Shown here: positions 59,683-64,000 of the stretch, in pieces
Position numbering within the stretch: position 1 is the stretch's first letter
Layout of the letters: the number at the start of each line of letters is the position of its first letter
Assembly: GCA_024336345.1 (NCBI GenBank)
Contig: JANFOG010000004.1
Coordinates: 186,001-250,000 of the forward strand
Direction of reading: 5' to 3'
Length of the DNA stretch: 64,000 nt
Source: Mariannaea sp. PMI_226
Lineage: Eukaryota; Ascomycota; Sordariomycetes; Hypocreales; Nectriaceae
Translations under genes and position numbers: made by a program
Notes under the pieces: generated by a model
Databases searched by the model: none
Seen by the model: the letters and a program-made list of their open reading frames with translations, nothing else
Told to the model about the DNA's origin: nothing

Positions 59683-60779
59683 AGACGGAGGAAGGACACG
59701 CATACACACACATACACAGACACACCTCACGGCACGGTTGGTGGGAGGGACACACACGCATAATACTTGGTACATCCGTAGTGAAGGAGACCTCAACACT
59801 CCCAAGTGACAGCGGCGGCGGCGGCGGCCACACAGAGAGAACAAGTCAGCAGAACAGCAGAACAGTCAAAGGCCCTGCTGCACCGACCTCCGCCCCATCC
59901 TTCTCAAGCAAGCGAAAGCACGCACGCTCTGGTTCATTCACGCTGGATCAATAGTCACGGCAGCTTCTGACTGGACCAAGACAACGCCTTCAACCTCTCT
60001 CAGCACTAACGGCATCCATCGGCCCACTCCCCAGGCCACACCGGGCCACACACAGGCCACATACAGGTTGGGAGGGAGGGCGGGCTGGCCCAGCTTTTTT
60101 TCTTTTTTGCCTGCTGTTCTCTGGCGTCTGGGCCACCTCTGGCTCCTCCTGCTCCTCTGCTGCCTCGAGGCAGTGACACACAGAGTGAGCCACTTTATTC
60201 CGTGGGTGTGTGTCAGACTACCCCCTCAGATCCTTGCCTCTTCGTATATTGCTCAGCGTCGCCAAAGGACGGCGCCATCCACACCGGGCATAGTCCATGA
60301 CGCCCCCCTGCGCTACGCCTCCTACAAGGCAGGCGAACCTTAAGACAAGAATAGCCGGCGCATTATTCACACACACACACGCAGACGCAGACACACAAAC
60401 TCACACGTTGGCCAAGACAAGGCCCCATGTCAGTTTTAATCTCTTCCAACCGGACATGGGTCTGATGAAAGCCTGGGTGGATCCTTGTTATGTGGGTGCT
60501 CTCCACGCAATCCAAAGCCCCGAGGCGTCACGAATGTCGAAGTGCGTCGAAGTGCTACGTACTGTCCGCCGCCCGCCTCGTTTCTGCTCGATCCAGCCCG
60601 CCTTGTTATCTACCTCTCGTGGTCCGCCCCGTTCTTGGGATGATGTGCTTCTAGGGAACTTCTATCACCTACTACCTTTACGACATTCCTTCCCCATATT
60701 CTTCTTCCCATCCCCTCCTCCGTCTGCGTCTGCAGTCGTGGCCAAAAGGTCCTCTCTCATCACCTCCTCCATCCTCGAC

Positions 60780-60860
60780 ATCGCAATTCCTCTGTTGTAC
60801 TCTTTCTTCTCAACTCTTCTCTCTCTCTCTCGCTTTCTCTCTTCCTCCCGGACTACAACA
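60780..60860 (+). promoter_or_regulatory. CT-rich tract upstream of the Ran1-type kinase gene
   Basis: A strongly pyrimidine-rich stretch (TTCTTCTCAACTC, CTCTCTCTCTCGC) lies about 400-490 bp before the ATG. It is followed by CA-rich sequence up to about 61080. This pattern is common around transcription starts of highly expressed or long-leader fungal genes. Function is inferred. Confidence 0.4.
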
Positions 60861-61271
60861 ACAACTCTTCCCCTGGACTGGACCGCCCGGCAAACACCAA
60901 AATAACATACCCACCCACCAACACACAGGCCTCTCTCACTCTCTCTTCCCACTCTGCCACTGTATCTCGACCCGTTGATTCGGCCATCGGGACCATCTTA
61001 CACGACAACGACGACTTCATCTGCACACCCCAACAATATCACCCACCGCCTTACCACAACCGCAACAACAGCATAAATCCGTAGGAAAACTCTTAGGAAT
61101 TTTTATTTCTCTTCGAACCAATTGGAGACTTAAACTTTTGGATCAGGACCCTTTTTGGCCCGTGGGAAAAACTACACACTAACCCTGTGTTTTCTTCTTT
61201 TCCTATTTTCTTCTCTTCCCGTTTAGACCAGGCCTTTCAGGATCCCAGTTCAGGACATCAAACCACAGAAC

Positions 61272-63015
61272 ATGCAGCAACATGCCCCCTTTGGTTACCA
61301 AACCCCTCCGGCTTCCCCGGGCTTCGACCATCCCAAGTGTGCCGCTCAGCAGCAACATCATCACCACTATGCTCGACACTTCCAGCGATACATTCCCGTC
61401 GCCCCGGAGGATAGACTAGGTCGTTTACTCGAAGGCAAGCTCCAGTTGACGGACATCCTTGGTACAGGTGCTTATGGCGTCGTATATTTGGCAGTTGATA
61501 TCAAGACTGGACAAAAGTACGCCGTCAAGTGCCTCAGCAAGTTTAACCCCGATGGTACTCCACTGGATACACGCCAATCTAACTACCAACAACGAGAGAT
61601 CCGTCTTCACTACCAGGCATCAACGCACGCAAATGTTGTGCAGATGCTTAAGATCGTGAGTGATCCTGACTGCATTTACGTGATACTCGAGTATTGCCCT
61701 GAGGGTGATTTGTTCTTGAATATCACTGAACGTGGTCAATACGTTGGTAAGGATGATCTTGCCAGGAAAATCTTCCTCCAGATCCTGGATGCCGTTGAGC
61801 ACTGCCACAACCTGGGGATCTACCATAGGGACCTTAAGCCGGAGAACATTTTGGTGACCAACCGTGGTGACACGGTAAAGTTGGCAGACTTCGGTCTTGC
61901 AACTGCTGATGACCGTTCCGAGGACTATGGATGCGGATCGACTTTCTACATGAGTCCAGGTATTTTTTTCTCCCCTTTGTTCCTTTCCCTACCTTCTTCC
62001 CTAGTTCTCTCTTTGAGTGACGACTTCGACTTTCCCTACCCTCTCACTCACTCACTCACTCACCCACCCACTTCTTCTTTTTACTTCCCCCCTTCTATAA
62101 TCAACCCATGACAGACAACTAACATTTTCCTTTTTCTTCGACTCAGAATGTCTGGATCCCTCTGCAAGGAAACCCTACTACATGTGCGCCCCCAATGATG
62201 TCTGGAGCCTTGGTGTCATCCTCGTCAACTTAACTTGTGGACGCAACCCATGGAAACAGGCTTCCTTCCAGGACTCCACCTACCGGGCCTACATTACTTC
62301 AAAGGATTTCCTGAAGACTATTCTTCCCCTGTCGGATGAACTGAACGACATTCTGGGACGGATTTTCGACAGCAATCCCGACCAACGGATCACTCTTCCA
62401 GAGCTCCGAACCAGGATCATGGCCTGCTCCCACTTCACGGTGCCGCCAATGTCGACTCCCCCGACACCACCGGCCTCGCCTGATCACCTTATTAAATACG
62501 TTACTTCTGAGGACACCGCCGTCGAAGACTGCGATTACGGTTATGACTCACCTCTCTCACCGGCCTCCTCGGATGATGAGGGTTCACTTACTTCAAGTGG
62601 GTCTACCATTGATGACCTTGACGAGGAGTTCCTCCAGGAACAGCAACAACCACAGCAACAAAGCCACCAGGACTCTCTCCAAGGTTTTACACCACACACA
62701 TATGATCCAGAGGAGCCCAAGGAACAGCTTGTCTACCACAACCAGGAGTTCGTACCTTCGAACTACACCGGACCTGTGCCTGTTGCGGTGCCTGCCCAAC
62801 AACCCATGCACTGTATCCAAGTTCCTGTCCCTGTTCCTGTCTCTGTCCCTGTCCCAATTCAGGCGCCCATCACCATCCAGGCTCCCCCATGCCAACCTAA
62901 ATCCTACTTCTTGTGGGATATTGCAAAATACGTTCAACAAGTGCCAATACTCCAGCACCATGTCCCCTTCCACCAACAAGTTCCCTTTATGCCCACGTTT
63001 CAAGGTTGCTATTAG
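61272..63015 (+). CDS. Ran1/Pat1-type serine/threonine protein kinase
   Basis: Two exons (61272-61959, 62147-63015) give 518 aa. The kinase domain begins near residue 50 and ends near 395. It contains GTGAYGVVYLAV, KYAVKCLSK, IYHRDLKPEN, KLADFGLATADD, CGSTFYMSPECLDPSARKPYYM and NDVWSLGVILVNLTCGRNPW. The cysteine-containing activation segment and NLTCGRNPW are typical of the fission-yeast Ran1/Pat1 and budding-yeast Sks1/Vhs1 group. These act in nutrient and meiosis signalling. The C-terminal 120 residues are acidic, then Gln-rich (QEQQQPQQQ), then a Val-Pro repeat (VPVPVPVSVPVPIQ), and are probably disordered. The 187-nt intron contains a (CTCA)n run. The leader is long. Confidence 0.9.
62044..62063. 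repeat. (CTCA)n microsatellite in the kinase intron
   Basis: Five TCAC/CTCA units occur within the single intron of the Ran1-type kinase gene, in a pyrimidine-rich context that continues toward the acceptor. Confidence 0.75.
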
Positions 63016-64000
63016 ATCTTCCTAAACGATCATTGTTTTTATCTAAACATGTCGTGGGGTTCTATGCTTCCGCCATTTCCATGGATGGACCATACTCTCT
63101 ACCCCAGGCGCCCGTTCTTGGAGGTCATCACCAAATAATAAGCCAGGGACTTGTTATGGACTCTTTGATCTCTTCTTTTTGGACACTATTCGAAATTTTA
63201 ATCATCAAACCCTGGGCTACATAGGATAACCAACCCCAGGATGCCATAGTATACTTTGGAATGCACCAACCACCGCAAAAAAAAAAATCCGTGCCAGGAT
63301 CACGACCAAAAAATGTTAACGACACCACGACAAGAATGAGAAAGCCCCTAGGACTCAGCTTCACTTCAGGACCTTGTGTATCTATTTCACGCCAAACCCG
63401 TTTCTTGGACACATTTTTAACTTTTACTCATCGATATCCTCTCTTTCTTTTTTTCTCTTCTTTTCTCTTTAAAAGCGTGGAGTTTTGTTGGGATTATGAG
63501 GAAAGGCAAGAACCAATTCTTGTAGAAGCATGACAGTATGGCGCAGCGATTATTGAGGAGTTTATAAATTTTCTCCCCCTTTTTTTTTTCTTCAAAGAAT
63601 TCTGGAAGAGGATATGGAGTTGTATTGAGGGGATCACGCATCTTCCCTCTTCACACCTTTGGGACTTCACTGTTCTTCATACATTGGCTCAAGGAACGAA
63701 CCTCTTTTGGGCCTCTCTTCTTTTTGGAACATGAAGAACAATTATCATGTTTTTAATCTTTTACACTACACAATCAAAACCACCTCTCACCGTGGGAAGC
63801 CCTGCTTCCGATAGACGGAAGGAATATGGGCCCGACATTCGCTTTGGATGGAAAGGAAAAAGATACCTGTCATCATACCCCTCTTTCATATTTTCCTTTT
63901 CTCTTTTTATGTGTTTGCCCCCCTTTTTCACGACGGATTTTGGGATGGCTTCGGTGTTAACAAAATGGAGGAAACTGGAAAGTCTCTTTTCTCTCGGGGT
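63016..64000 (+). other. 3' flank of the Ran1-type kinase gene
   Basis: T-rich sequence with short frames only. It probably contains the 3' untranslated region. No further gene starts before the window ends. Confidence 0.45.

Larger units (their letters stand above)
48212..61271. other. 13-kb region without a recognisable protein-coding gene
   Basis: Many short frames occur on both strands; the longest is 285 codons on minus at 57972-58829. None shows a domain, a signal sequence with a family match, or joinable exons that I recognise. Local features are a poly-A run at about 52115-52132, a (TAA)n at about 51888-51903, TTGG repeats at about 54763-54780, an 8-bp tandem repeat at 59643-59682 and CA-rich and CT-rich tracts from 59.7 to 61.2 kb. 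The right part is plausibly the promoter and long 5' leader of the kinase gene at 61272. Non-coding transcripts or unrecognised small genes are possible. Confidence 0.5.

Overview
The window is nuclear DNA from a filamentous ascomycete. Most genes carry short introns (about 50-110 nt) with GT...AG ends and CTAAC/CTGAC-like branch sites. The proteins (Rds1/LsdA-like ferritin-fold, GT69, Ran1-type kinase, fungal TF domain, fungal fucose-lectin family, GH28) are typical of Pezizomycotina. AT-rich spacers, T-rich introns and CT-rich leaders suggest a Sordariomycete, perhaps Hypocreales such as Trichoderma. That placement is inference, not demonstrated. There are no RNA genes, intact transposons or CRISPR arrays that I can support.

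Layout, left to right. 1-69 may be the last codons of a gene running in from the left. 0.8-7.9 kb holds three minus-strand genes: a GT69 mannosyltransferase, a hemerythrin-domain protein and a secreted ferritin-like Rds1 protein. 10.5-14.2 kb holds a divergent pair, an NmrA-like NAD(P)-binding protein and a phosphatidylserine decarboxylase. 14.5-20.6 kb holds an intracellular trypsin-like protease, a fucose-lectin-family propeller and an ankyrin-vWA fusion. Next are a transcription-factor-domain protein lacking a visible zinc cluster and a GH28 polygalacturonase, which converge. 29-33 kb carries an acetyl-CoA synthetase with two tiny 5' exons and a GT32 glycosyltransferase. 34-38 kb carries a mitochondrial-carrier-family protein and a sugar O-acetyltransferase. 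39.6-48.2 kb is a compact housekeeping block: a TFIIIC WD40 subunit, a PAQR membrane receptor, TMA7 and the PRP4 splicing kinase. About 13 kb without a recognisable gene then precedes a Ran1/Pat1-type kinase at 61.3-63.0 kb.

Most genes look like independent housekeeping or wall/nutrient functions. The least ordinary stretch is 12.9-20.6 kb. Four adjacent genes there combine phospholipid decarboxylation, a signal-less serine protease with an intact triad, a carbohydrate-binding propeller and an ankyrin-vWA sensor-like protein. These modules also recur in fungal and bacterial conflict or self-recognition proteins. A functional link is a hypothesis from proximity only.

Exon boundaries were chosen by hand from splice motifs, reading-frame continuity and family resemblance. 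Individual boundaries may be wrong by a few bases, but every multi-exon model listed as a gene closes in frame.
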